From the NCBI RefSeq assembly GCF_000414115.1, contig NZ_AOPZ01000275.1:1-48834 (forward strand): 48,834 nt of DNA. Direction: 5' to 3'. The first letter of the stretch is position 1. The number at the start of each line of letters is the position of its first letter. Source of the DNA: Streptomyces aurantiacus JA 4570 (GTDB lineage: Bacteria; Actinomycetota; Actinomycetes; Streptomycetales; Streptomycetaceae). The notes beneath the pieces were generated by a model. It saw nothing but the letters and a program-made list of their open reading frames with translations. It was not told the origin of the DNA and searched no databases. This document shows positions 8,122 to 16,541 of this stretch, one piece after another. A program made the translations under genes and the position numbers.

Positions 8122-9205
8122 TCGGCGGTCCCGCCGACTTGCCCAGGTCGGCGGCGAGCCACTTGTTGTACGAGTGACGCCAGCCGTCCTTGTCCTTGCG
8201 GTAGTCGTCCAGTACGCCGTTGACCCGCCGCACCAGGTCGTCGGCGTCCTTCCTCATCGCCACGCCGTAGTACTCCGTGGTGAACGGCTCCTTGCCCTTG
8301 AGCTGCACCGTCGGGTCCTGCGCGGCCTGGCCCGCGGCGAGCGCGCTGTCGGTGACCACCGCGTCCACCTCGCCCAGCTGGAGCCTTACCAGGCAGTCGA
8401 GTTGGTTCGGCACCGTGGTCCTGATGTCGGCACCGAAGCTCTTCTCCTTGAGCGCCGACTCCGCGGTCGAGCCCGCGGCCGAACAGACCTTCTTGCCCTT
8501 CAGTGTCTCGTTGTAGCCGGTGATTCCGGACGTCTTGGGGGCGAGGACCTGCTGGCCGGTCTCGAAGTACGCCGTGGAGAAGGCGACGTCCTTGATGCGC
8601 TCGCAGTTGATCGTCATCGTACGGACGACCATGTCGACCTGGCCGCTCTGGATCGCCGGGATGCGCTGGTTGGTGGGGATCGCGCGGAACACCACGGCGT
8701 TCCGGTCGCCGAGCAGCTTCTCGGCGATCTCGCGCGCGAGGTCGATGTCGAAGCCCTCCAGCTCGCCCACGCTCTTGTTGGGGTCGCGGTACCCCCAGCG
8801 GTAGCTGTTCTGGTCGACGCCCACGATGAGCTTCTTGACCTTGCGCTGCTTGATCTTCTCGATCGTCGGGCCGTCCTCGGGGGAGGGCCGCAGGCTGCTC
8901 TCGGGGGACTCGCAGTCGTCCGCGCGGGCGGGCGCGGCCTGCGTCAGGCGCTCGCCGCCGGACGCACCCCCGTCGCCGCCCCGGCCGGTGTCGCCGCGCA
9001 GCTGCGGCAGGGCCGGCACGAAGGCGACGGCGACGGCCGCCAGGAGGCAGGCGAGGGCCATCGAGACCACGCCGCCCCAGCGGCGCAGCGCCGTGGTGCC
9101 GTGGCGCCGGATCACCGCCTGCCGGTTCGTGGCGTGTCGTTTCGTCGCGGCGGCGTGCTGTTCCGTCTCGCCAGGTCGCGTACGCATCGTCCGCGCGCCC
9201 CCCAT
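8102..9205 (-). CDS. glnH: GlnH-like glutamate/amino-acid-binding protein, membrane-anchored
   Basis: The product has 367 residues. The ATG at 9205 overlaps the upstream stop (TGATG); an ATG at 9187 is an alternative. A basic N-terminus precedes one hydrophobic segment (about 45-66). A Gly/Ala linker and a periplasmic binding protein type II domain follow from about 113. That domain has the usual family elements 'VGVDQNSYRWGYRD', 'GFDIDLAREIAEKLLG', 'AIPTNQRIPAIQSGQVDMV' and 'CSAAGSTAES'. No convincing lipobox is visible (ALAC is followed by more hydrophobic residues), so it looks anchored rather than lipidated. There is no ABC permease or ATPase nearby, which points to a sensory role with GlnX and PknG, as in other actinobacteria. 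The actual ligand is not shown by sequence. Confidence 0.88.
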   Translation of the reverse strand: MGGARTMRTRPGETEQHAAATKRHATNRQAVIRRHGTTALRRWGGVVSMALACLLAAVAVAFVPALPQLRGDTGRGGDGGASGGERLTQAAPARADDCESPESSLRPSPEDGPTIEKIKQRKVKKLIVGVDQNSYRWGYRDPNKSVGELEGFDIDLAREIAEKLLGDRNAVVFRAIPTNQRIPAIQSGQVDMVVRTMTINCERIKDVAFSTAYFETGQQVLAPKTSGITGYNETLKGKKVCSAAGSTAESALKEKSFGADIRTTVPNQLDCLVRLQLGEVDAVVTDSALAAGQAAQDPTVQLKGKEPFTTEYYGVAMRKDADDLVRRVNGVLDDYRKDKDGWRHSYNKWLAADLGKSAGPPNPKYKD

Positions 9206-10692
9206 CACCGGTACTCCGAAAGCCTGCGGCCGATGCCGATCACGGCGGCGGCCGCGCCGAGGACCGCGAGCACGGCGGCGCCCACCGGCAGGCCCGCCAT
9301 CGCGCCCTTGCCGTCCTGGGCGGCGCTCCTGAACTCGCGCAGTTCGTGGGTGAGCGCGAGGTCGAGCGCCGCGTCCACGTTGTCGAAGGACTCCCCCGTC
9401 GACGGGGCCGTGGCCGCGGCCTCGCCGCTCTTGGCGCCGATGACCGCGTCCAGCGCGCCTTCGTAGTCTCCCGCGTCGTCGCTCGCGCGGGCCGACTTGT
9501 GGCGGTCCTTCCACTCGGTCACGTTCTTCGCGGCCGTCTCCACCGGGCGTTCGCCCGACTCGTCGTCGGCGAGCTTCGCGGCCTCGTCGAGCAGGCCCCC
9601 GCCGTTCCCGCCGCCCTCGCCGCCGGCGAGCCGCGCCATCTGCCGCTGGTAGGCCACGTCGAACTTGTCCTTCGTGGCGCTGCCCACGGCGACGGTCTCG
9701 GCGCCCCGGCTGACCAGCGTCAGGTTCTCGTTGCTCCGGGCCTTCAGGGAGCTGATGCGGGCGTCGTTGAGGACGTTCAGGGACTTCACGCCGTCCTCGT
9801 ACGACTCGTTCAGGCCGGAGCGGGCGAAGGTGTGCCCGGCCAGCAGCCACAGGAGCGCCACCGCGGCGGCCGTCGTGGCGGCGACCAGGCCGGTGTTGAA
9901 CACCCTGTTCGTACGGCGGTAGTTGCGGCGCTGGGCCCAGCCCAGGGCGGCGAGCGCGGCGACGCCGAAGGCGATCGCGAGCCAGGGGTAGGGCTTGGCG
10001 TCGGCGTAGTCGCCGTTCAGGCGCTTGTTCTCCGCCTTGTAGAGCTTCTCGGCGGCGGGGAGCATCTGGGTCTGCATCGTGTCGTTCGCGTACCGCAGAT
10101 AGGCGCCGCCGAGCGGCAGGCCCTGGCGGTTGTTGGCGCGGGCGCGCTCGATGAGGGCCGTGTACTGCGGCAGGAGCTTGTTCAGTTCGCTCACGGAGGT
10201 CGCGGAGGAGGAGTCCGAGCCCGCGTTCGCCGCGGCCGTCGCGAGCTTCTCGCTGGCCCGGTCGATGTCGCGGCGGTACCGCTCGCGGACCTTCGCGGGC
10301 TCCTGGCCGCCGGCCAGGAAGCCGCTGGACGCGGCCGTGTTGGCGTCCGCAAGCGAGCGGTAGATCGCGGCGGCGTCGTTGCTCAGCGGCTGGCTGCGGT
10401 TCAGGACGCGGTCCGCGGCGTCCGCGCGGGAGGTCGTCTGCCAGGTGGTGATCGCGCCGAAGGCGAGGACCAGGGCGGCGAGGACGGCGCCGATCGCGCG
10501 CAGCCGCCCCGGCTCCGTGGTCGCGGCGGCGCGCAGGCGGTCCACGCCCTCGGCCCACGCCGTGCTTCTCTCCGGCGTGGGCGCCTGTTGCGGTGGCCCC
10601 GCTGGTGTTCCCGTTCGATTCGCTGCCTGGGCCGGCAGCGGCGGCTGCGCCGGCTTGGGCGCTTGCGGTGGTGCTTCTGGTGGGTGTGTCAC
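9205..10692 (-). CDS. glnX: GlnX-like four-pass membrane sensor
   Basis: The product has 495 residues from the GTG at 10692, which follows GGGGGAGGTCGAGG; longer in-frame extensions upstream lack support. Layout: a Pro/Gln-rich cytoplasmic N-terminus, TM1 about 66-84, a helical loop of about 150 residues, TM2 about 236-253, TM3 about 266-287, a second helical loop of about 175 residues, TM4 about 465-487, and a very short tail. Two large extracellular helical loops between four TM segments match the GlnX protein that pairs with GlnH and PknG in corynebacteria and mycobacteria. It is first in the operon, so it probably relays binding-protein state across the membrane to the kinase. No histidine kinase or HAMP domain is visible. 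Confidence 0.85.
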   Translation of the reverse strand: MTHPPEAPPQAPKPAQPPLPAQAANRTGTPAGPPQQAPTPERSTAWAEGVDRLRAAATTEPGRLRAIGAVLAALVLAFGAITTWQTTSRADAADRVLNRSQPLSNDAAAIYRSLADANTAASSGFLAGGQEPAKVRERYRRDIDRASEKLATAAANAGSDSSSATSVSELNKLLPQYTALIERARANNRQGLPLGGAYLRYANDTMQTQMLPAAEKLYKAENKRLNGDYADAKPYPWLAIAFGVAALAALGWAQRRNYRRTNRVFNTGLVAATTAAAVALLWLLAGHTFARSGLNESYEDGVKSLNVLNDARISSLKARSNENLTLVSRGAETVAVGSATKDKFDVAYQRQMARLAGGEGGGNGGGLLDEAAKLADDESGERPVETAAKNVTEWKDRHKSARASDDAGDYEGALDAVIGAKSGEAAATAPSTGESFDNVDAALDLALTHELREFRSAAQDGKGAMAGLPVGAAVLAVLGAAAAVIGIGRRLSEYR

Positions 10693-10772
10693 CTGACCTC
10701 GACCTCCCCCTTGGTCTTCTGGTCTGCGGGCGGCCCTTCCTTCCGGGCGCAAGTATCGCCGCCGGGGCTGAC

Positions 10773-10806
10773 ATCCGCACAGGGCTTGACCTGATCTTGT
10801 GCGGAT
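10773..10806. promoter_or_regulatory. Inverted repeat upstream of the GlnX-GlnH-PknG operon
   Basis: Perfect 9-bp arms ATCCGCACA and TGTGCGGAT are separated by 16 bases, about 80 bp upstream of the glnX-like start. It could be an operator or a leader hairpin. The regulator is unknown. Confidence 0.5.
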
Positions 10807-10916
10807 TCGTGGTCGGTGGGCACCTTTGAACACGCGACGAGGGTGTGTTCGGTTCCCCGGGGGCGGGGGTCCCCGGGGGTGCCCTGCGGGTGGGACGGGG
10901 GCGCCGCCGATCGCCG

Positions 10917-10970
10917 CTCCGCGGCTCGTCCTCAATCGCCGGACTCCGCGGCTCGTCCTCAATCGCCGGA
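10917..10970. repeat. Dispersed Streptomyces-type repeat, tandem 27-bp duplication
   Basis: Two perfect adjacent 27-bp units occupy 10917-10943 and 10944-10970, each containing CTCGTCCTCAATCGCCGGA. The stop codon of the sugar kinase gene (10959-10961) and its last residues (SPSGD) lie within the second unit and its flank. Related copies sit near 17922, 19970, 31819 and 34979. Confidence 0.85.
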
Positions 10971-11984
10971 CGGGCTTTGTCCGTAGTGCGCGCGCACCCG
11001 CGCATGCACCCCCGCCGGTGCGCCCAACTCGTCCAGGCCCAGCAACGCCGCCCCCAGCACCGGGCGTTCGGTCACCACGCGGGGGATCGCCTTGGGGGCC
11101 TTCTCCGTGAGGCGGGCGCGGATGCCGTCGTCGAGGCGGCGGTGGCGGGCCGCGAGGACGCTGCCGCCCAGGAGGACGGGGGCCGTCTCGTCCAGGAGGT
11201 CCAGGCGGCCCAGGGCCACCGTCGACATGGCGACGACCTCCTCGGCCATGCGGTCCACCAGGGAGCAGGAGACCTCGTCACCGGTCGCCGCCGTCGCGAA
11301 CAGGACGGGGGTCAGCTCGTGCTGGCGGGCGGGCTCGATGTGGCCCAGGTGCAGCGCCTCGATGAGGGCGTACATCGAGGGCAGGCCGAAGTGGGCGGGC
11401 AGGGCGGTCATGAGGGCCGTGGGGCCGCCCCGGCCGTCCTCCGCGCGGGCCGCGTGCCACAGCGCCTCCTGGGCGAGGCCGCCGCCCCCGCCCCAGTCCC
11501 CGGAGAGCTTGCCGATCGCCGGGAAGCGGGCGGTGCGTCCGTCCGGCAGCATCCCGACGCAGTTGATGCCCGCGCCGCACACCACCGCGACCCCGCGCGG
11601 CTCGGCGTCCTCGACCAGGCCCGCGCGCAGGACCGCGAAGGTGTCGTTGCGTACGGCGACGCTGGTGCTCCAGCCGCGTCGGCGCACCGCCGCGGCCAAC
11701 TCCCGCTCCTCCACCGGAAGATCCGCGTTGGCCAGGCACGCCGAGACGTGTCCGACCGAGGTGAGGCCCGCCTCGCCGAGCGCCCGCCGCACCGCCTCGT
11801 CGAGTACGTCCATCGCGGGTTCCACGCCGACCAGCGGGGGGCGGAATCCGCCGCCGCGGGCCGTGCCGACGACCTGTCCGTCGGCCGCGACCACCGCGAC
11901 GTCGGTCTTGCTGTTGCCCGCGTCGATGGCGAGCACCGGCGCGGACGCCGAAGGGCCGGTGCCGCGGGGTGTGCTCAGGCCCAC
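10959..11984 (-). CDS. BadF/BadG-type sugar (N-acetylglucosamine-like) kinase
   Basis: The product has 341 residues. The GTG start at 11984 overlaps the end of the upstream GH4 gene by 10 bp. The actin-like ATPase fold is seen as a phosphate-1 loop DAGNSKTD (about 20-27), a CGAGINCVG loop and a GDWGGGGG turn. This pattern matches the BadF/BadG/BcrA/BcrD family that contains N-acetylglucosamine kinases. It is last in the sugar operon. A likely role is to phosphorylate the imported sugar or a released monosaccharide in the cytoplasm. The exact substrate cannot be told. The C-terminal SPSGD-stop is encoded by a dispersed repeat. Confidence 0.82.
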   Translation of the reverse strand: MGLSTPRGTGPSASAPVLAIDAGNSKTDVAVVAADGQVVGTARGGGFRPPLVGVEPAMDVLDEAVRRALGEAGLTSVGHVSACLANADLPVEERELAAAVRRRGWSTSVAVRNDTFAVLRAGLVEDAEPRGVAVVCGAGINCVGMLPDGRTARFPAIGKLSGDWGGGGGLAQEALWHAARAEDGRGGPTALMTALPAHFGLPSMYALIEALHLGHIEPARQHELTPVLFATAATGDEVSCSLVDRMAEEVVAMSTVALGRLDLLDETAPVLLGGSVLAARHRRLDDGIRARLTEKAPKAIPRVVTERPVLGAALLGLDELGAPAGVHARVRAHYGQSPSGD

Positions 11985-13240
11985 GCGAGGTGCTCCCGGT
12001 TGTGTGCGACGAGCCGGTCCGTGAGCTCTTCCGCGTACGCGTACTGGCCGATCAGCGGGTGCGCGAGCAGCGCCTTGAACACGCGGTCGCGGCCGCCGTG
12101 CAGGGCGGCGTGCAGCGCCAGGTCCTCGTACGCGGTGACGTTCGCGATCAGCCCGGAGAACAGCGGGTCCAGGGACGGGACGGCCAGCGGCGCGGCGCCC
12201 GAGGAGTCCACCGAAGCCTGCACCTCGATGACGGCGTCGTCGGGGAGGAAGGGCAGCGTGCCGTTGTTGTAGGTGTTGACCACCTGGTACGGGCTGCCTC
12301 CGCCGCCGAGCAGCGAGGCCGCCAGGTCCACGGCCGCCTCCGAGTAGAAGGCGCCGCCGCGCTGGGCGAGCAGTTCCGGCTTCTCGTCGAGCGCCGGGTC
12401 GCCGTACATCTTCAGCAACTTCTCTTCCATGGCGGCGACTTCGGCGGCCCGGGACGGCTTGGTGCGCAGCTCCCGTACGACGGCGTCGTGCTGGTAGTAG
12501 TAGCGCAGGTAATAGGAGGGGACCACGCCGAGGCGGTCGACGAGCGTCTGCGGCATGTGCAGGTCCTCGGCGATGGCGTCGCCGTGCTCGGCGAGCAGCT
12601 TGGGCAGCACGTTCTCGCCCTCGGGGCCGCCGAGGCGGGCGCCCAGCTCCCAGGTCAGATGATTCAGACCCACGTGGTCCAGGTGCACCTGCCCCGGCTC
12701 CACGCCCAGGTGCGCGGCGAACTTCCGCTGGAAGCCGATGGCGACGTTGCACAGGCCGACGGCCTTGTGTCCGGCCTGGAGCAGGGCGCGGGTGACGATG
12801 CCGACGGGGTTGGTGAAGTCGATGATCCACGCGTTCGGGTTGGTGCGGCGCACGCGCTCGGCGATGTCCAGGACCACCGGGACGGTGCGCAGCGCCTTGG
12901 CGAGGCCGCCCGCGCCGGTGGTCTCCTGGCCGACGCAGCCGCACTCCAGCGGCCAGGTCTCGTCCTGCTGCCGGGCCGCCTGGCCGCCCACGCGGAGCTG
13001 GAGCAGCACCGCGTCGGCGTCCGCGACGCCCGCGTCCACGTCGGAGGTGGTGACGATCCGGCCCGGGTGGCCCTGCTTGGCGAAGATGCGCCGGGCGAGG
13101 CCGCCGACCAGCTCCAGGCGGTCGGCCGCCGGGTCGACGAGGACGAGCTCCTCGATCGGCAGGGTGTCCCTCAACCGGGCGAATCCGTCGATGAGTTCGG
13201 GTGTGTAGGTCGAGCCTCCGCCGACCACGGTGAGCTTCAT
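11975..13240 (-). CDS. GH4 6-phospho-beta-glucosidase-type glycosidase
   Basis: The product has 421 residues, about the usual GH4 length. An N-terminal Rossmann NAD-binding motif (VVGGGSTYTPEL) is followed by QLRVGG (81-86), typical of the 6-phospho-beta-glucosidase branch, and DFTNPVGI. The probable Mn2+ ligands are Cys164 (in CNVAIG) and His194 (in GLNHLTW). GH4 enzymes cleave by an NAD+- and Mn2+-dependent redox-elimination route. The gene lies 7 bp after the permease gene and overlaps the kinase gene. Since this operon imports by ABC rather than PTS, the substrate must be phosphorylated inside the cell or the enzyme must accept free sugars. Confidence 0.88.
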   Translation of the reverse strand: MKLTVVGGGSTYTPELIDGFARLRDTLPIEELVLVDPAADRLELVGGLARRIFAKQGHPGRIVTTSDVDAGVADADAVLLQLRVGGQAARQQDETWPLECGCVGQETTGAGGLAKALRTVPVVLDIAERVRRTNPNAWIIDFTNPVGIVTRALLQAGHKAVGLCNVAIGFQRKFAAHLGVEPGQVHLDHVGLNHLTWELGARLGGPEGENVLPKLLAEHGDAIAEDLHMPQTLVDRLGVVPSYYLRYYYQHDAVVRELRTKPSRAAEVAAMEEKLLKMYGDPALDEKPELLAQRGGAFYSEAAVDLAASLLGGGGSPYQVVNTYNNGTLPFLPDDAVIEVQASVDSSGAAPLAVPSLDPLFSGLIANVTAYEDLALHAALHGGRDRVFKALLAHPLIGQYAYAEELTDRLVAHNREHLAWA

Positions 13241-13247
13241 TGCTGAA

Positions 13248-14159
13248 TCAGCCCTTTACTCCGGTGAGGGTGACGCCTTCGACGAAGGCTTTCTGTGCGA
13301 AGAAGAAGATGACGATGACCGGAGCCATGACCAGCAGCGTCGCCGCCATGGTCATGTTCCAGTTCACCATGTGGGCGCTCTTGAAGGATTCGAGCCCGTA
13401 GCTCAGCGTCCAGGAGCCGGGGTCCTGGGCCGCGTAGATCTGCGGCCCGAAGTAGTCGTTCCAGCAGTAGAAGAACTGGAACAGCGCGATCGCCGCGATG
13501 CCGGGCTTGGCCATCGGCACGATGATCTTCAGCAGGGTCCTGACCTCGCCGCAGCCGTCGACACGCGCCGACTCGATGTACTCCTTGGGGATGGTGAGGA
13601 GGAACTGCCGGAGCAGGAAGATCGAGTACGCGTCGCCGAACGCCATCGGGATGATCAGCGGCCACAGCGTGCCCGACAGATGGAACTGCTGCGCCCACAC
13701 CAGGTACATGGGGATCACGATGACCTGCGGCGGCAGCATCATCGTGGAGATGACGAGCAGCATCGCGGTGCGTCGGCCGCGGAAGCGGAACTTGGCGAGC
13801 GCGTACGCCACGGGGATCGCCGAGCAGACGGTGAAGAGCGTGCCGAGGCCCGCGTACATCAGGGAGTTGCGCCACCAGGTGAGGAAGCCGTCGGTCTCGA
13901 AGACGGCCTTGTAGTTCTCCCAGTGCCAGGACGACGGCCACAGATCGCCGCTCATCGCCTGCGCGTCGCTCATCACGGAGGTGAGGAAGACGAAGACGAA
14001 GGGGAGGATGAAGAGCAGCGCCACGGCGATGGCCACGCTGTGCACGGCTATCCAGTGCAGGATCCGCTTGCGGCGGGCGCGGGCGGCGGCCGGGCCGCGT
14101 CGCCCGGCGGGTGCGGCGGCCTTCGAGGACGCGGGCGCGCTGAGTGTCGTGGAAGTCAT
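13248..14159 (-). CDS. Sugar ABC transporter permease (MalG/DasC type)
   Basis: The product has 303 residues, with a basic N-terminal tail, six hydrophobic segments and an EAA-type cytoplasmic loop (ESARVDGCGEVRTLLKIIVP) that contacts the ATPase. This is the CUT1 carbohydrate permease pattern. It lies 7 bp downstream of its partner permease. No ATPase gene lies in the cluster, so a shared ATPase such as an MsiK-type protein elsewhere probably drives it; that is inferred from the family in Streptomyces. Confidence 0.9.
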   Translation of the reverse strand: MTSTTLSAPASSKAAAPAGRRGPAAARARRKRILHWIAVHSVAIAVALLFILPFVFVFLTSVMSDAQAMSGDLWPSSWHWENYKAVFETDGFLTWWRNSLMYAGLGTLFTVCSAIPVAYALAKFRFRGRRTAMLLVISTMMLPPQVIVIPMYLVWAQQFHLSGTLWPLIIPMAFGDAYSIFLLRQFLLTIPKEYIESARVDGCGEVRTLLKIIVPMAKPGIAAIALFQFFYCWNDYFGPQIYAAQDPGSWTLSYGLESFKSAHMVNWNMTMAATLLVMAPVIVIFFFAQKAFVEGVTLTGVKG

Positions 14160-14166
14160 GGTGGGA

Positions 14167-15126
14167 TCAGTCCTCCGCCGAGAGCAGGCCGGAGCGCTTG
14201 CGCATCAGCAGCATCGTCACGGCCATGGCGATGGCGAAGAGCACGAGCGAGAGCACGCACGCCGCACCGGTGTTGAAGTTCTGGAAGCCCATCGAGTAGA
14301 CGAGCTGGGGGACCGTGAGGGTCGAGTGGTCCGGATAGCCGGGCTGGATCACCGAGCCCGGGCCGATGGAAACCCCGGAGGCGATCTTTCCGGCGACCAG
14401 GGCCTGCGTGTAGTACTGCATGGTCTGTACGACCCCCGTGACCACGGCGAACATCACGATCGGCGTGATCGAGGGCCAGGTGACGTACCGGAACTTCGCC
14501 CAGGCGCCCGCGCCGTCCAGCTCCGCGGCCTCGTACTGCTCCTTGGGCACGTCGAGCAGCGCCGCCATGAAGATGACCATCAGGTCGCCGATGCCCCACA
14601 GGGAGAGCATCACCAGCGAGGGTTTCGCCCACGTCGGATCGTTGAACCAGGTGGGCGCGTCGATGCCGACCTTCGAGAGGATCTCGTTGACCGGGCCCGT
14701 GCCCGGGTTCAGGAGGAAGACGAAGGCGACCGTCGCCGCCACCGGCGGGGCCAGGTAGGGGAGGTAGAAGGCGGTGCGGAAGAACCCCACCCCCGACTTG
14801 ATCTTCGTGATGAGCAGCCCGAGCGAGAGCCCGAAGATCACCCGCAGCGCCACCATCACCACCACCAGCCACAGCGTGTTCCACAGCGCCGGGCCGAACA
14901 GCGGCATCTGCTCGAACACGTACCGCCAGTTCCTCAGGCCCACGAACGTGGGCTCCTTGATCTGGTTGTAGTGCATGAACGAGAAGTAGACGGTGGCGAT
15001 CAGCGGGTACGCGAAGAAGACGCTGAAGCCGATCAGCCAGGGGGAGAGGAAGCCGAGGACGCGCAGTCTGCGGCGCGCGGGAGGGGACAGTCTGCGCCGC
15101 GCTGGTTTGGAGAGTGACAGGGCCAT
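14167..15126 (-). CDS. Sugar ABC transporter permease (MalF/DasB type)
   Basis: The product has 319 residues, with a basic start, a first TM at about 25-45 ('LSPWLIGFSVFFAYPLIATVY') and further hydrophobic segments to the C-terminus. The EAA-type loop is 'AAELDGAGAWAKFRYVTWPS'. It pairs with the downstream MalG-like permease as a heterodimeric channel for an oligosaccharide. It starts 13 bp after the binding lipoprotein gene, so the two are co-transcribed. Confidence 0.9.
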   Translation of the reverse strand: MALSLSKPARRRLSPPARRRLRVLGFLSPWLIGFSVFFAYPLIATVYFSFMHYNQIKEPTFVGLRNWRYVFEQMPLFGPALWNTLWLVVVMVALRVIFGLSLGLLITKIKSGVGFFRTAFYLPYLAPPVAATVAFVFLLNPGTGPVNEILSKVGIDAPTWFNDPTWAKPSLVMLSLWGIGDLMVIFMAALLDVPKEQYEAAELDGAGAWAKFRYVTWPSITPIVMFAVVTGVVQTMQYYTQALVAGKIASGVSIGPGSVIQPGYPDHSTLTVPQLVYSMGFQNFNTGAACVLSLVLFAIAMAVTMLLMRKRSGLLSAED

Positions 15127-15139
15127 GGCGGGGCGCTCC

Positions 15140-16480
15140 TCAGTTCTCTGCCTGGAGATTGTCGGCGTCGATCTGGTCGTCGAGCTTCTCGAGGCCCTTG
15201 CGCAGGTCGCTCTTGCCTCCGGCCTCCACGGAGTACGCGAGGTCCGCGAGCGAGACGATGTACGCGCCGCCGTTCGTGGACTGCGGGAGCGCCTGGCTGT
15301 GCTCGTTCTCCAGGATCTTGAAGAAAGTGCGGAAGCGCCTGTCGGCGTCCAGGCGGGGCGACTTGAGGGCCGCGAAGGTGGACGGCACGTTGTGGATGTC
15401 GTTGGCGAAGTCCACGACCTGGTTGGTGTTCGCCGTCAGGAAGCGCACCAGCTCCCAGGCGGCGTTCTGGTGCTTGCTGCTGTGCGCGATGCCGAGGACG
15501 GTGCCGGTGATGAAGCCGCGGCCGTAGGTGTCGGCCTGGTCGTCCGGCACGGGCAGCGGCGCCACGCCCCAGTCGAACTTGGCCTTGGCGTCCTTCAGCA
15601 TCAGGCCGCGCCACTCGCCGTCGAGGTGCATCGCCAGCTTGCCGGTGAGGAAGGCGTTCTGGCCCGACATCTCGTCGCCGAAGGTGGAGCGGAACTTCTC
15701 CAGGTCGGCGTAGCCGCCCTGGGCCTTGATCAGCTCGTTGGTGGTCTTGAAGAAGTCGTACGTCTTGGGCTCGTCGGCGAGGTTCGACTTGCCGTCGGCG
15801 TCGAAGTACTCCGGGCCCCACTGCGCGAAGAGGCGGTCCGGGGCGTTCTGGTAGAGCCGGAAGTTCGGCATGAAGCCGACGCGCTTGTACGAGTCCTTGC
15901 CGCTGCGCACGGTCAGCTTCGCCGCGGCCTTCTTGAACTCCGACATGGTGCGCGGCGGGCGCTTGATGCCCGCCTCCTTGAAGGCGTCCTTGTTGTAGTA
16001 CATGCCGAACGCGTCCGCGAGGAACGGCAGCGCGCACTGTTTGCCCTCGTAACTCGTGTAGTCGAGGAGGGTCTTGGGGAACGTCTTCTTCTTGTCGAGG
16101 CCGGTCTTCTTCATGAAGGGGTCGAGGTCGGCCCACATCCCCGAGTCGCAGTACTGCCCGACGTTGTTCGTCGTGAACGACGACACCACGTCGGGGGACT
16201 CGCCGCCGCCCGCCCGCAGGGCCTGGTTGATGGTGGCGTCGGTGACGTTGCCGGTCGCCTTCACATCGATGTTGGGGTGCAGCTTCTCGAACCGCCCGAT
16301 GCTCTCGTTGATCGCCTCGACCTCGCCGGGGGCCGCCCAGCCGTGCCAGAACTTCAGCGTCACGGGCTTGGTCGGATCGTCTTCGGCGCTGCCGGTGCTC
16401 GGGTTGGCACAGCCGGACAGGAGCAGTCCGGCCGCGGTCAGGGCGGCGGGCACGCCGTTGCGTATGCGCCATCGGGGCAT
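15140..16480 (-). CDS. Sugar ABC transporter substrate-binding lipoprotein
   Basis: The product has 446 residues, starting at the ATG at 16480 after AAAGGA. The signal peptide ends in the lipobox LLSGC (Cys24), so it is lipid-anchored outside the membrane. The mature part is an extracellular solute-binding protein of family 1 ('KFWHGWAAPGEVEAINE', 'ALPFLADAFGMYYNKDAFKEAG'). It is the first structural gene after the ROK regulator. The ligand is probably a short oligosaccharide, judging by the GH4 enzyme and sugar kinase in the operon. Confidence 0.92.
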   Translation of the reverse strand: MPRWRIRNGVPAALTAAGLLLSGCANPSTGSAEDDPTKPVTLKFWHGWAAPGEVEAINESIGRFEKLHPNIDVKATGNVTDATINQALRAGGGESPDVVSSFTTNNVGQYCDSGMWADLDPFMKKTGLDKKKTFPKTLLDYTSYEGKQCALPFLADAFGMYYNKDAFKEAGIKRPPRTMSEFKKAAAKLTVRSGKDSYKRVGFMPNFRLYQNAPDRLFAQWGPEYFDADGKSNLADEPKTYDFFKTTNELIKAQGGYADLEKFRSTFGDEMSGQNAFLTGKLAMHLDGEWRGLMLKDAKAKFDWGVAPLPVPDDQADTYGRGFITGTVLGIAHSSKHQNAAWELVRFLTANTNQVVDFANDIHNVPSTFAALKSPRLDADRRFRTFFKILENEHSQALPQSTNGGAYIVSLADLAYSVEAGGKSDLRKGLEKLDDQIDADNLQAEN

Positions 16481-16541
16481 GGCGGACGTCCTTTGCGGGA
16501 GGCGGTGTCGGGGAGGGGGACGAACGGGGGTGCGGAAGGGC

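Noticed and set aside
10959..12944. A 661-codon ORF starting inside the GH4 gene
   Set aside because: The first part is a shadow of the GH4 gene. The kinase begins at the GTG at 11984.
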